Assembly (NCBI GenBank): GCA_016800925.1
Contig: JABCPU010000147.1
Coordinates: 62,001-126,000, forward strand
Direction: 5' to 3'
Length of the DNA stretch: 64,000 nt
From: Suillus spraguei
Taxonomy: Eukaryota; Basidiomycota; Agaricomycetes; Boletales; Suillaceae
Below are positions 1 through 11,962 of this stretch, piece by piece (position 1 is the stretch's first letter; every line of letters starts with the position of its first letter). Below the pieces are notes generated by a model, which was not told the origin of the DNA, did not search any database, and saw only the letters and a list, made by a program, of their open reading frames with translations. The position numbers and the translations under genes are program-made.

Positions 1-731
1 ACTTTATTTCCACAAAGTTGACGTTGATCGTCCAAGTGCTAGGGAAACGAAAATTCATTGCCTCCGACGCTTTATTTTGGTTGTTCAGTGAGTATTTTAG
101 ATGTCTGTTTTTGTTACGCTGCGTTGACTGTGTGACTGGTAAAAAACGCTTTTATGTTCTCAATCATAGCTGGTATTCTGCTTGTAGGATCTGCGAATGC
201 TGCCATGCTTATCATGATGATGCGCTTCATATTCATATTTGGCTGATATGATGGCAGTAATTCCGATTTTCAGATCGGAGGTTCATTCATCCTCACCTGG
301 ACTTCTCATGGGACAACATGATGAGTCTTTTCAGTACTCTAGAAACATTTTGACCGCGATATGCTCCGTGTTTGGTTTGTCGCAGCAAATGCGGCGACTG
401 GAAGAATTGTTGTTGGCACATATTACTCGACCAACCTGAATTTTGAATGACGATTTCCATTTGCACTCCAGTGTACACATCCTCTTTTACTCCTTGCTGT
501 AGTCCGTGGGTACCGAAGTCTCCTCGCTGGTGTAAGTTTCCAACCCTTAGTAATGTTTACTTGTGTATTAAGCTGCATTCACAGTATTGATGCAAGCATA
601 GAAATTTGGAAGATCATGGTTACATGTTGACGGTTCGTGCACCTAAATTTTTTTATACACAGAAGAAGTCTCATTAAATGATGAAACCATTTGAGTGAGA
701 TACCCAAGTTTGGGTTGTAGACGGTGGAGTT
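1..731. other. no recognisable gene
   Basis: Only short open frames are present and none resembles a known protein with confidence. Around 270-440 on the plus strand there are faint traces of a hydrophobic protein in broken frames. They could be the upstream part of the transporter relic that follows, but I cannot support that further. Confidence 0.4.
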
Positions 732-1376
732 TTGCGGCTAACATGTTCGGTCGCATTCGGATGCTATGTGATAATATTTCACCCTTCTCTAGCATGCATT
801 CTTACACCGTGCACAGCCAATGTCCTTGCTAGCTGTATAATCTCCATCTCCCTTGAAAGTAGTGCGATGGAAGCTCGCCTAGTCGGCCTTGCATCTCCCG
901 CGGGGAACGTTCTCGGCATATCATTAATACTTTGCCTCACCTGCTTATATGCTTGCGGGAATAATGCCACGTCATACGTCTATTGCAGCAAGACATTCCC
1001 GTCGCACATAGGCACCGGGTATGGCATTCTCGGTGGTCGGAACATTTTTGTCGGCAATTATATTCTTAGAAGTTGGCCTCACAGCGCTCCCAAGAATTGG
1101 TTGGGGTACCACGTGGTGTCCGTGTGCCTAACGGTGGGGAATTTTAGCTATCGCTATTGTGCCTTTTCGCAGGAAACGCCGTCCAGTGTCATAAGGTGAA
1201 GCTCCAATCTATTATGGTCCGAGCGCCCTTGATGATTAGATAGACGAAGGGTCTCCTCCGGAAGAAATAAAGAGCAAGTTCCACAGCCCCGTCGCGGTGC
1301 ACTTTCAGAAGAATGAGGCGGACTTTGATAACGCCTCTGGTGATCGAAAACCAGATGTTGAAGCACTGGATGCGTA
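732..1376 (+). pseudogene. decayed MFS (sugar-porter-like) transporter C-terminus
   Basis: The plus strand reads a hydrophobic stretch containing a segment like the conserved MFS loop near the penultimate helices (Y-C-S-K-T-F-P-S-H-I), then G-Y-H-V-V-S-V-C and a PET-like end (F-S-Q-E-T-P). This is the order found at the end of major-facilitator sugar porters. After a stop near 1197 the similarity continues in another frame as a hydrophilic tail (E-E-I-K-S-K-F..V-A-V-H-F) ending at a stop near 1376, typical of the cytosolic tail of this family. There is no intact start or N-terminal half, and at least one in-frame stop lies inside the homologous part. I read it as a gene remnant. The family call is inference from pattern only. 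Confidence 0.4.
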
Positions 1377-3923
1377 ATGGTTTTCTTGCCCTCGCTTACG
1401 GTCCACTTGTTCGTCCTGTTGGGGTGCATTGTACCCTCTCTGTGTAAGAAATCATTTCTGAAAAGGGGTTACCTGTGTTTCCCCGCGGCACTTCCTTGCG
1501 AACACCTCGGTGTGAGGTATGACCTCCCCCGGTTCGCCATTCCTGCTGACAGTTTTACACACAAGCTCTCTTGTCAGCGGGACCCGAGTGTCGTGGTTAA
1601 CACTTGTGCTCTAATTGTCGAAGCAATCATGTGCGACAGGCGTATGTACACCCGATTCTTTGTTGAATCTTGATCTTTGCTTACTACAGTAGTCCTAGCC
1701 TCAGCACTGCGTATAATTTACGCATTATTGCCCAATTTTAATGTTAAACCCATTTCGGTACATCGATTGACTGGCCGGAGACCTCCGAAGACTTGCATTC
1801 CGTGCACCATGCGAAGAAAAACACTGCCAAGATTGCACGATGCGGCGGCCGCAACGCAGATCGTATGATGTACGTCACTTCAATACCACCCCAGGTAATC
1901 CGATGCTGTATACAAGATTCTGAATCTTTTTCGTTCATGATCGATTGACCGATAGCTGACGAGAATGAATCAAATCCGGGTCGATCGCAGAAACTCATCG
2001 GTAACATATACGTCAGCATTGTGTGCTGTGCAGATCAATTATCAAGTACGTACCTGCTAGATGCAGTTCACCTCTATACTGCGCAACGATATCAACTTGG
2101 CACTGGCGGAAAACAAACAAAATTTTGGGCACCGCCGACTCAGCTGGTTCAACAGGACTGATAATCTGGATCTAACCTTGTCTTGTCTTGTTCTGGTTGT
2201 TCAAAATCGAACACTGGTCAGTATATTTAATCACCATCAAAGTATGTGAGTTGTTCCGTGATGTCGATGATGCAGCATACTAAGTTATACTATTGAGCTT
2301 CACCAGAACAAACTATTTAGAGTACGGAAAGTTAACCGTCCGAGCTTGTTGTTCCAGATTTGTCTGACGTAAGTTGATGAGGTCAAACTGACAGTGGTTC
2401 AAGTTAGACTGGAACCGGTTCGGATGGGAAGATCATGATCGCCGTGGCCCGCCGAGTGGGCAAGAAAACTGCTCCAAAATACGACGAAGTGAATGACATT
2501 AATGCAGTATGTATTGGTACCGGGTGCGGAGGGTCACGTGAAAATATGAGAATGAGCGAGGATGATATCGGGTGAGATGTACCGAGAAGTAAAAGAGCGA
2601 CAAGAGAGACGAAAGATGCTTCTGCTCAGCTGGACATGCGGTATCAGTTTCCTCCGAGCACTCGGGAACCTGCAAGACTCATCAGTATGTCTTCAAACTT
2701 TCCATATTTATGACATCGCACTTGAGCTTGAAGCGCCGCACCGCATTGCCAAGTACACTTGCCTAATCTGGATGCAAAAGTTCTGGTGAAGGCAGCGAGG
2801 CATTTTTCAGCCAGTGCAATCATCTGCGCAACGTGTTTGTTGATCAATATTCAATGGACACAGCGCGGCGCCACTAGCATGGAGATGCTTTAGGTATTTT
2901 ATCTGATCTCCAGAATGATTCGATTACGAATGCTGGTGCCGAAGACCCCATTGTCAAGTTCGACCGGCTAAATGGAAGATCTTGGGATTGTTCTGTGCTA
3001 CCCTACCATCCACTAGAAAGCCGAACTTATTGTGTTCTCCATGAGTAACAATTCGGGGCCAGCCGATGAGTCTCCGTACCCTTCGCACACGTTGACAGCG
3101 CTGTAGGTGTGACCCTATGATGCGGGTCACCGAATAGGGGATGTTATGTACGAGAAAAAATTTGAAAAATACTGACTGTAAGATGATCTATTTATATACC
3201 GGTAACGGTGCGTACGATGAGTCCGTCCTTGACGTTAGCTCGCCGCGGCTTACGGCGTCCAGGTTGATACAGCTTTCCGGAACGTGCCGCACGTACGTCG
3301 CCCCTGTTAGAATTATACGAGATTTATGTTGTTTGTGACTTCCTAAAGTATGTCAGCTTACACTGTCAATTTTTATATGTCCAAAAAGAACTTGCGCGCT
3401 CCATACAGCATATGAAATTGCCAGAAGGGTTGTCAGGACCGCCGTCTCCCGCAATATAACTACGTTGAAGGAAGTTCCGCTTCGCTCGGCTAGGGTACAG
3501 CGGAACATATTGTAAGAGCAGCCTATAAAAATGGGAATCTGCGCATAATGCCGCACCAGCCGATAAATTTGGGTAAGTGTGTAAGTGCAAGAACACGGAT
3601 GAGAACAAGTCCGTGGGGGATAGAAAAAAAGCGCAACATGCGCGTGCCATCAAACTACGCTCCTAAAACGAACAAATGAAAGGTGCCAAGGCACCTGAGT
3701 AGCTGCTGACTATCCAACGGGATTCGTGTCCATACACGATCATAATGATGGTCTTGGTCTTCGGGTGCGCGGGGGCACCATTACCCAGTGAGAATAATCA
3801 ATCTCGGGAACGAGCGAGCAGCATGCTCGCTCAGCCGATGATAACGGACGGATCTACAACATCTCAAAGCTTGTCACAAGGTGAACGTGCTGTACTTCCG
3901 CAGCAACTTGTAAGAGCACATTG
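1377..3923. other. gene-poor stretch, nothing identified
   Basis: Open frames are all under about 100 codons, overlap on both strands, and show no domain motif or convincing chain of exons. No tRNA-like T-arm, tandem repeat or long inverted repeat was seen. Confidence 0.4.
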
Positions 3924-4485
3924 TCAACCTCTTGAAATGTCCTCTACGTGATGACGCGGCGCTACATAATTCCGCGCAGAGCGGACCGGCCCGCCTTGGA
4001 GCGACCGAGACGGCACTGTAACAGGGTAGAAGGGTGCTGTGGTTGATCTTGCTGTATAAGGAGGAGGAGCTGGAATTGCTGGGCTCGAAAGGTTGGGCCA
4101 TGAACCCGACGTCTCGTTTTCAGTGAAGGAACGCGAGACAAGGCGAGTTCCTGGACGAATCACGTACGCTGGCGCCAAAATATAAATATACTTCAAGAAG
4201 GAACACAACGACTCACTAAGAACGCGATGGGGGACGCCTGAAGCGTGGAAATCGAACAACAAATGAAGAAGGTAGACGGCAAGCAGGATAGATACTGTGG
4301 GATCAACACATTGACAATTAACTTTGATGTTGGCTGTACGGCAGCAGCCAGGGATACTTACGGAAAATAGCTATGGTAACGATAACAGGCTGCCACTCCA
4401 GGTCACCGGTAGTCGGCGTAGCATTGTTTTCGGTACGGGGGAAGTTCAGCATGACGCGAGGGACGGGAGCACGAAAGGGAGGCAT
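3924..4485 (-). CDS. small single-pass membrane protein, unknown function
   Basis: Three exons join cleanly. Exon 1 starts with M-P-P-F-R-A-P-V-P-R (ATG at 4485) and enters a hydrophobic helix (P-V-I-V-T-I-A-I-F). A GTAAGT..CACAG intron (about 4286-4354) splices to L-S-I-L-L-A-V-Y-L-L-H-L-L-F, completing one transmembrane segment of about 23 residues. A second intron (GTGAGT..TCCAG, about 4157-4223) leads to a hydrophilic, Pro/Ser/Tyr-rich tail containing P-A-P-P-P-Y and ending D-I-S-R-G. The protein is about 140 residues. A short N-terminus, one helix and a cytosolic tail with a PPPY-like motif fit a single-pass membrane adaptor; PPxY motifs can recruit WW-domain or Nedd4-type ligases. That role is inference, and I do not recognise the family. 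Confidence 0.55.
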
Positions 4486-4705
4486 GACTAGTATGTGAAG
4501 AGTGAGTCGCATTCGATTGACGTTAAATACCAAATATGTGGCAGTACATGTCACACTCAGTTTGCTTCGCGGGAGAAGAAACTGTGCATAGCGCAAGAAG
4601 GCCGCCCGCGGAATCAAAAGCTGCGCAGAGAAGTAATCATTACGCTACCGTCCATAGAAACGCGAGTACGATTAAGTTCTTTTGCGAGACATTCCAGTCA
4701 CGGCT

Positions 4706-6170
4706 CTAGCCTTTATGATGGCCCCTGATAGCTTTTTCCCATAGAGCAAGCCGCTCGATGAGGGCATCCGTATTGGCTCTCGAATAAAGTAGTTCCGGAC
4801 CGTCGCCGTTCACAGGCACAGACCGCTTCCACACCAGCTCATCAATACGGGCCAAAAATTCCATAGAAGACCTGATATCGTCGACACTACGAGGGTGTGG
4901 ACAGAGCGGACATTTATCATCCGCAAACTTAGAAACTAGGTTTGTGACAGAATGAGGGGACAGTCGTAGTGCTGTGACCAGTCCCTGATAATATTGTGGT
5001 GTGAGCTCCACAACAAACCAAAATTAGAAACTCACAATAAGAATATTCTTTGCCTCGTATTCGGGAAGACTTGAGACTTCTTCCAAGTGACCGGGTTCAA
5101 GACCTCGTATACCGCAAATCTGTGCCTGAGGTGAAGCGGTGACGTAATTGCCGGAGGGCAGAACGGAAGGTTTTCCTATTTGTAAGCCATTTGAGGGAGG
5201 AAGCCGTTCATTGACAGATGTACGCAGTTTGTCACAGCGTTCGCGGAGAGAGTTGATCTCAGAGGTGGCGCGTGAAAGTGCGATGTTCAGTTGCTCAAAC
5301 TCAAGCGGTTTACTCAAATCTTGCACCCTACCCTACAATGGAGATAATTAGGATCAAGCGTGGAAACGGACTGTAATCACGCACCGCGTATAAAGGCATA
5401 GTTTCCTTGATTTCTGTGGGCCTCGTTGCAGCTTTTTCTATAGAACGATCCTACTGTTATGAATTAGGGAATCTAGATGGGGTTCGTTTATAACGTACTT
5501 GACGAGTGAGCAACATCTTATCCCCGGGCACAGGATTTACGGTAGTATTTTGTGCATTTGGCTCGTCCCGGAGTGAGAAAATTTGCTCGTCAGATCTGGT
5601 GTGAACCAGCTCGTCTGGGGAGGAAGAGCGCGATGCATGAGCGAGGTGCTGTATCTGTGTACCTGTGCTCCGGATGTTTTGATCCAGTGGTAGGGGGGAA
5701 GTATCTGAGGCTAAGTGTGATCCCTGCCGCACCCGCTCAGAGGACTGGCTTGACGACGACACGGATCTCGAAAGACCGTTTCTGCTAAGCACCTGGTGGG
5801 ATTTATCAATACTAAAATCCTGTGACATGAACGTACATACGTCATGATCCTGTATATCACTCCCACACTGCACACGCACACCTGGACGGGTATCGGGCGA
5901 TATCTTATCGATTCTGTCAGGGCCTAAATTTTGTCCTGCGAACATGAGACGGATCTTGTCAAAAGATAGTTTTCCTGATGCGTCTCGTAATTGGACGGTG
6001 TGATGAGGACTGCCACTGCGTGTGGGATGTGAATCGGCTACTGCGATATCATTGATATCATCTGATGCCAGTAGATCTATTAGGGCATCAAAACTATTGT
6101 TAACGCCTTGTTCCGGCTGTTGATTCACGGTGTGATTGGCATAAGCATCCGTTGATTGTGAGTTTGGCAT
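4706..6170 (-). CDS. coiled-coil protein of unknown function
   Basis: Four exons can be joined. The first (6170 to about 5496) is a Ser-rich disordered region starting M-P-N-S-Q-S-T-D-A. A 48-nt GTACGT..AACAGTAG intron (about 5448-5495) leads to a 22-codon exon ending in P-L-Y-A. A GTGCGT..TGTAG intron (about 5338-5389) leads to a helical segment with E-I-N-S-L-R-E-R-C-D-K-L-R that looks like a short coiled coil. A 51-nt intron (4985-5035) leads to the last exon, which contains a C-P-L-C-P-H-P pair of cysteines and ends K-A-I-R-G-H-H-K-G. The total is roughly 430 residues. The gene is divergent from the SET methyltransferase across a 417-bp shared upstream region. I do not recognise a domain; the disordered N-terminus and helical C-terminus suggest a scaffold-type protein. 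Confidence 0.6.
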
Positions 6171-6587
6171 GTTTTCTAAGGTGAAAGGTAAATGTGATAG
6201 AAGGTCATGTCAGTAGTGCGGTCTCGAGCTGGTGGCACTAGGGTAAACATGGATTACATGTAAATTGGGTTCAACAATTTACATAAAACATCGTTTGTGA
6301 CCTTACATAATGTAGGTCCAGACAACCAGTTGCTTCGAAAATGTTGTTTAGTCTCCTTCAAGCTCGACGATTTGAACTACGCAGCTGTGTTTGCTGTGGA
6401 TCGTGTTGTTCGATTTTCTCAAGGCTGAACGCCATCGAAAATTTATACCCGCGGGGCTTGTCCTGCCCTAGATCGGAGTACTTGGCCAAGTTTGGTAGTA
6501 GTGCCGATGTCGCGACCCAGTCCTGGCCCTAGTTGGACCATCCTTACAGGTAATTAACCTCCGAATCATCAATTTTCCACAGCTCAT
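6171..6587. promoter_or_regulatory. shared upstream region of two divergent genes
   Basis: This interval separates the starts of the coiled-coil gene (minus) and the SET gene (plus). A plus-strand frame at 6506 (M-S-R-P-S-P-G-P) could extend the SET protein upstream, but only through a 33-nt intron, which is shorter than any other supported here. I see no clear TATA box. Confidence 0.35.
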
Positions 6588-9500
6588 TTGATGCAAGAGC
6601 CTCCAAGTACTTCTCCTGCACCAACACTACGATCTGACCCTGCCAGTGATTTCGGTGACGACGAAGAAGATAACTTTAACTCGCCCCCAGGGAAGAGGAA
6701 GGCTGTCGAGAGCCCTATTTCTGCTCCGAGGCCTCAGAAGCTTGCGCGTTTCAATGATAGTGATCAGCGCATTTCTTGCGCTGAGTTGTCGCAGTCTGGT
6801 AAACGAACGAATGGTATTGCTCCTAGTAGTCTAACGCAACCTCCTAAAATCGCCAAAACATCACGTCCTTTTTTATCCCAGCCTGCACGTGCACAGATTG
6901 TGCCTCCTGAGAAAAGCAAGGATCGCGCATCAAGTGGACAGTCAAGCTCTTCGTTGAGTGATCATATATCAACCATGCTCCAGAAGCAGAATACACGGGT
7001 CAAACGTGCAGAGACAGCTCGAAAAACAGCTCGCAAGACTACTGGAAGTCTCAGAGTATCTACTTCAGATCTTATTCGTGCCGTACAGAGACCCAGCAGT
7101 AAGTACCCCTCTTATCTATGCTTCGGTTTATTAATAAGTATGGACGTGACAAGGTGGTTCTGAAGTTTCTTCTGCTGCTACTCGCGTGCGAAGAGGTCAG
7201 ATGCACGACCTTTCTGTTCATTTCATAACCTTATTGTCTCCACTTAGTTTCTGTTCGAAAATTTCCGCGCGGTCGTCCATCTTCAAGTAAAGATGTCATC
7301 GAGCTCACTGACTCTTCGGGTTCTGCGAGACGAAGAAGGGTCCGCGGTGATGATCCCATTATTATCTCAAGCTCAGATGCGGACACTCCTCCTCGACAGT
7401 CCCAACCTTCACAGACGCCAATTTCCCGGAACGCAGGCTCTAAACGTCCACCTCCTCCTAATGTTGAAGTTATTTGCATATCAGACAGCGATGACGACAA
7501 TGTCCCTGCTCCTTCGACAGCGACCGCTGTACCTCCCATTCAAGAGCCTAGTCCTGCCTTACCTTCGCCGCCTCCAATAGTCATGGAATCAGAAAACGAG
7601 ATAGTGGTCGATTTAGAGCCTCGGGTTCCAGAAGACTCGTACTGTGAACTGATGGAACCTGAATCCAACTTCGACGAAGAACTAGCGAGATCAGAACTCC
7701 AGCATCAAACAGAGGAATTGTTTTCCTACATTGATTTGGACCCCCCAGAACCAAATCTCGCTGACAAAATTGCTAGTCCGATTGCCCATGATGACTGTAA
7801 CGTTGCTCAGGACCCACATGTTCCAGTCCCTGACATGCTCACCAATTCCAACCTTTCATCCTCAGAGCAAGCAACAGTAACTTCCTCAAGTGATACCGTT
7901 CCGGTCGAGATAACTTCTCAGCGCATTGTAGTCGACACTCCTTCTCATTTAGAGTCCTCACCAGGCTCCAAAGATTCAATTATTGCCCCAGAAGTTCCGT
8001 CGCATATGAACGCTACCGTGCCCACCATAGCTAAACCCCCGATCACGTGGAATTATATCCCTCCCGCCACTAACCCGTTCTTTGCTAGAACGCTTGCTTT
8101 CAACGCAAAGGCGTTGAAAAAACCTCTACCCTCAGCTGCTCAGGTATCTAATGAACTGAACGCAACTACTTCTTTCGCCGCCCCAGCTGCTTCACCAGCG
8201 ATTGTCTCAGAAAACATCCTGCCTAAGCCATCGGTGTACGAGCAGGCTTCTGATACACCTATGACGATCAGCAACCCAGTCTTGTCACCTTCGCCTGTTC
8301 ACTTGCTACCTCGTGACGGTGATAGTGTTTTACCACCCCTTGCAGGGAAAGCTGCAGCAGTCGCTCCCCAACAGCTTCCACAAACCGAATCTTGCGACGA
8401 TTCCAGTGGTCCTTCAAACCGCAGCGATGTGCCTTCCACTCATGAATCTACTGCCATGAACGTTTCTACCTCCATTTCATACAAACTAGCACCAGCGCCA
8501 ACCGCCTCTCCCTCAACCGCCCCCCTCCCCGTCCCACCACGCGTGCAGCGGCCCAGTAAAAGAATCTCGCTTACCGAATTGATCAACAAAAGACGAGAGG
8601 AACACTTCAGGTCGCATCCTCCTGGCGAATACATGGACCTCACGGACGATGTATCTCCTTCAATGGTAGTAGTCCGGCGCCAAGTGTGTCGAAGCCTCAA
8701 GAATCTGTGCAACCCCCACATATTACATCCAATAATGCGCCTTCGTTACCTGCCGCAGTCTCCGCCAGACAGCCAGCGTCAATTGTTGAGACTCGCACGC
8801 CGAGTATACAGGAGATTCGCGATCTAATGCGTCAGCGTCCATCCAGCAATAAACTCAGCATCTCTTCGGCCGCTAGCAATCCAAATTCGTCTGCTGAATC
8901 CGCCACCAGCTCCCTCATTCCCAACACCTCTCCCCCTCGTTCCATTACATCTAATTCAACATCATCCAGCAACCACAGCAATTCGAAATCTAGAAAGAGC
9001 CGCTCGATGGGCATGGCAAACCTTCAGATGTTCATCTCGCCCATCCCGGACGAGTCCCAGCCCGCCTCGACGAAGAAGACGATGACGCCGACTGTGAAGA
9101 GAACCTTACATAATACAGATATGTTTAGGCGCATCATTACACCTACAGCGGAGGTATCGGTGCGCAGTCCTTCATTGTCTCCTTCTGAGGGTCGGAGAAT
9201 CAGGCGTGTTGTTCGGCCACCCAGTCCGCAGGGTATTAGTGCTGGTGCCGATGATGTTGCTGCGCAACTCCATGATCACTCTCGTGCATTGCCTGAGTCA
9301 ATTGAGGATCCCGGGGTTACGTCGACCGCCTCACCGTTCGCTATTCCCATGGATGAAGAGTTAGACATTCGGGGCACCGCCGCGCATGAGGAGGTTCCCC
9401 TCCCAGATGTCGTAGTAGACGATATGCTTCCATCGGAAGGCTTGCAAGGTGTTACTGAGAGCATCGGATCGATGGATTTACACGAACGCAGTCGATCCCC

Positions 9501-11486
9501 CCAATTAGATGTCAATGTGAATCAGGTACGCGCAAGCCCTCATGACATCTGCCTGACATCTGACATGCTTCATTAGGTGGGCGTTTCGCCTTTAGAGAGT
9601 ATATGTCAAAACGGGTACCTTGAAACTATCCCGGTGTCCGCCGAATCAGTGGAAAATGAGGAGTTAGAGTCACTGGAGATGTTGGTGGATGATGTTTCGG
9701 CTGAAAACGTGGAGCAAGCTCTGATCTCTGTTGATGAGCACCACGATGTTGACGAAGAGGACGGTAGTGTGAATATGAGAGAGACGGGAGGATTGACGGA
9801 ACGCACGAAGCCAAGGTCTATGTCTATGGGTATGTCGGGAGATAGCGACCAAGAGTGCCTTGCAGTGCTCATGCAATTAGAAGCTTCAGATGGAGAGGTA
9901 CGTTTCTCGTTCGTGGCGGGGCACATATGTGACCTTTTATTGCAGGCAGGAGATGCAGATCATCCGATTTCCATCGACAGTAGTCGGACAGTATCTTCAC
10001 ACGCTTCTTCAAGACAGCTTTCTCAGTCTCCCGTGCCTGCTGGTTCCTTGGGCGTCGCTGGCGTGGTAAATGCTGCATCTGTAAAGCAACTCGAAGACGG
10101 TGTCGCATATTATATGGGTGGATATCCTGTCGTGACGTGGAATTCCTATTCGCAAGCACAACGGCGGCTGCCTCCCAAGTACCGTCTCGCAAAGGATCTT
10201 CCGCATGAGCTCCAGGACCGCGTCAATGCCCTTCCTCAGTCGTACAGAAATTCGCACCAGGCAACCGTGCTTTTCGAGGCTATGATCGATGAAGCCATGG
10301 ATGACGAGCTGGGGGCCCCTCCCATATCAATCATCAACGAGGTGACCGACGAAGGCGCGCCACTCTGGGAATTCGTATACACGAACCAGATGTGGTATGG
10401 CGAAGGCGTCCCGGCGCCAGATATCAAGAATCTGAAGAGCTGTGGCTGTGTTGGGCGATGTGATCCCAAATCGAAGACGTGTGGGTGCGCGAAACGGCAG
10501 CGCCATCATCTTAAGCGATATATTGAAAACAATACTATACCGAAGACCTGGAATGGCGTGCCGTTTTTGTATGACAACAAGGGGTCCCTACAGTTTTTCG
10601 GGATGCCGATCTTTGAGTGTAATGATTTCTGTGGGTGCGATGAGGACTGTCCGAACCGAGTAGGGACTGTTTGTTTGCGCGTTCTTGTTGGTGCTGACTA
10701 TTGATCTTTCAGGTTGTTCAGAGGGGCAGGAGATATGCTGTTAATATTAAAAGGACGGAGACTAAAGGATGGGGTATGCTTTTGGTGACATTGCTTCTCT
10801 GTACGGTATTATTAACTGTTTCCAGGAGTGTTTAATGGGCCGAAGAAGATTCCTGAGGGGTCCTTCATCGGCATCTATGCTGGTGAGTTGCTGACAGTGG
10901 AGGAATCTGACCACCGTGGAACGTGAGTGCTCGGTGTATGCGAGAGATGTGGTGTTAACTGTTGGCTAGGTTATACAACAAGTTTGGACGAACTTATCTC
11001 TTCGATATCGATTTCCATTATATGGGTGCAGTAGCGACGTACTCTGTGGATGCTTATCACGCCGGAAACGTTTGTTTGTTTAATGATTGTTCCTTCGCTC
11101 TCTGACAATTTTGCTCTAGTTTACTCGTTTTCTTGCAAGTCTATCTATCTCAAGTATTTGCACAGAGCTGACACCATTTTTGCAGAATCACAGTTGCGAC
11201 CCAAATTGTGAAATTAATCCTTGCTACATTAACGAAGCCAATATCGAGAAGCCGTTATTGACAGTATTTACCAAGCGAGAGGTGGAACCATTCGAAGAGC
11301 TGTCTTTCTCCTACATGGGCTGCATCGATGATGAGACGGTATGGGATTTATTATAGGTGCACAAACCGATTAGACTGACTGGCCTGTCAGATATCCAAGG
11401 CCAAAAATGCGAAAAAGAGCAACGATGCGGTTTACGCGGAATGTCATTGTGGGAGCAGAAACTGTTTAGGAGTATTATTTTCGTAA
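6588..11486 (+). CDS. Clr4/SUV39-like SET-domain histone H3K9 methyltransferase
   Basis: The C-terminal third carries a complete pre-SET/SET/post-SET unit. The pre-SET cysteines are C-G-C-V-G-R-C-D, C-G-C-A-K-R and C-N-D-F-C-G-C-D-E-D-C-P-N-R. SET motifs are K-G-W-G-V-F-N-G-P, F-I-G-I-Y-A-G-E, R-T-Y-L-F-D-I-D, N-H-S-C-D-P-N-C and E-L-S-F-S-Y. The post-SET is C-H-C-G-S-R-N-C-L-G, ending at TAA 11484-11486. SUV39-family enzymes methylate histone H3 lysine 9 in heterochromatin; the substrate here is inferred from domain type. The protein is very long, roughly 1,400 residues. About 1,000 residues before the catalytic part are Ser/Pro-rich and disordered, and I see no chromodomain. About ten introns are supported, including 11070-11119 and a GC-AG intron at 11135-11185 that flank a 15-nt exon. 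Near 8650-8695 the frame shifts; either a 44-nt intron (GTATCT..GAAG) or a lost A in TTCAATGG explains it. The start is uncertain. Confidence 0.88.
11120..11134 (+). other. 15-nt microexon in the SET catalytic core
   Basis: The exon TTTACTCGTTTTCTT encodes F-T-R-F-L between A-G-N and N-H-S-C, exactly the spacing required by SET domains (G-N-x-x-R-F-x-N-H-S-C). It is preceded by GTTTGT..CTCTAG (11070-11119) and followed by GCAAGT..TTGCAG (11135-11185). Conservation of the motif fixes all four splice sites. Confidence 0.85.
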
Positions 11487-11962
11487 ATAGTGTCCATGAG
11501 GTTTGATAAGCTTCACGTACACATGACACTGCAAGCACAGCCACCTCTATCCTTGCTTGGGCATATGGATGAATTCCGAATTCCGAAATTATGTTTTCCC
11601 CTTCATCCAATACTTTGATATGAACTACATACTAAGCATTAAAACCCGCACCCGAACTTCTCAGTTAAGTTAGAGGGGGAGACACAGCGGACTTGTCAGA
11701 CGTCAGACGCGTTTACTCACCCTCTAAAATTTGTGGTCTTCCGGCCGTCCTCGTACCAGTCTTGCAAATCGCCATACGTTAATTTTCCAGTTATGTACTA
11801 ACTCCGGGGCCCCTCGCGCCGCTCTCACAACGGCGATTCCGAATATTTTTAGCGCCATGTACATATGATGATACCTGGGCCACTGCGGATCTACATACAG
11901 CCAGATCTTTATAAACACCTACACTCGTCAAACTGGTCGCGTCGTCGACCTGCACAATACCA
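11487..11962 (+). promoter_or_regulatory. intergenic region with TATA-like box before the GH20 gene
   Basis: This is the interval between the SET stop and the hexosaminidase start. A TTTATAAA element lies at 11908-11915, about 48 bp before the ATG at 11963, a usual fungal distance for a core promoter. No gene is seen. Confidence 0.45.

Noticed and set aside
4985..5035. Very short (25-33 nt) introns at several places (coiled-coil gene, RCE1, SET 5' end)
   Set aside because: In the coiled-coil gene and RCE1 a longer intron with a better acceptor restores the same frame; for the SET 5' end the downstream ATG was preferred.
7231..7539. 102-codon minus-strand Gly/Ser-rich frame
   Set aside because: It mirrors the Ser/Pro-rich coding strand of the SET gene; composition explains it.
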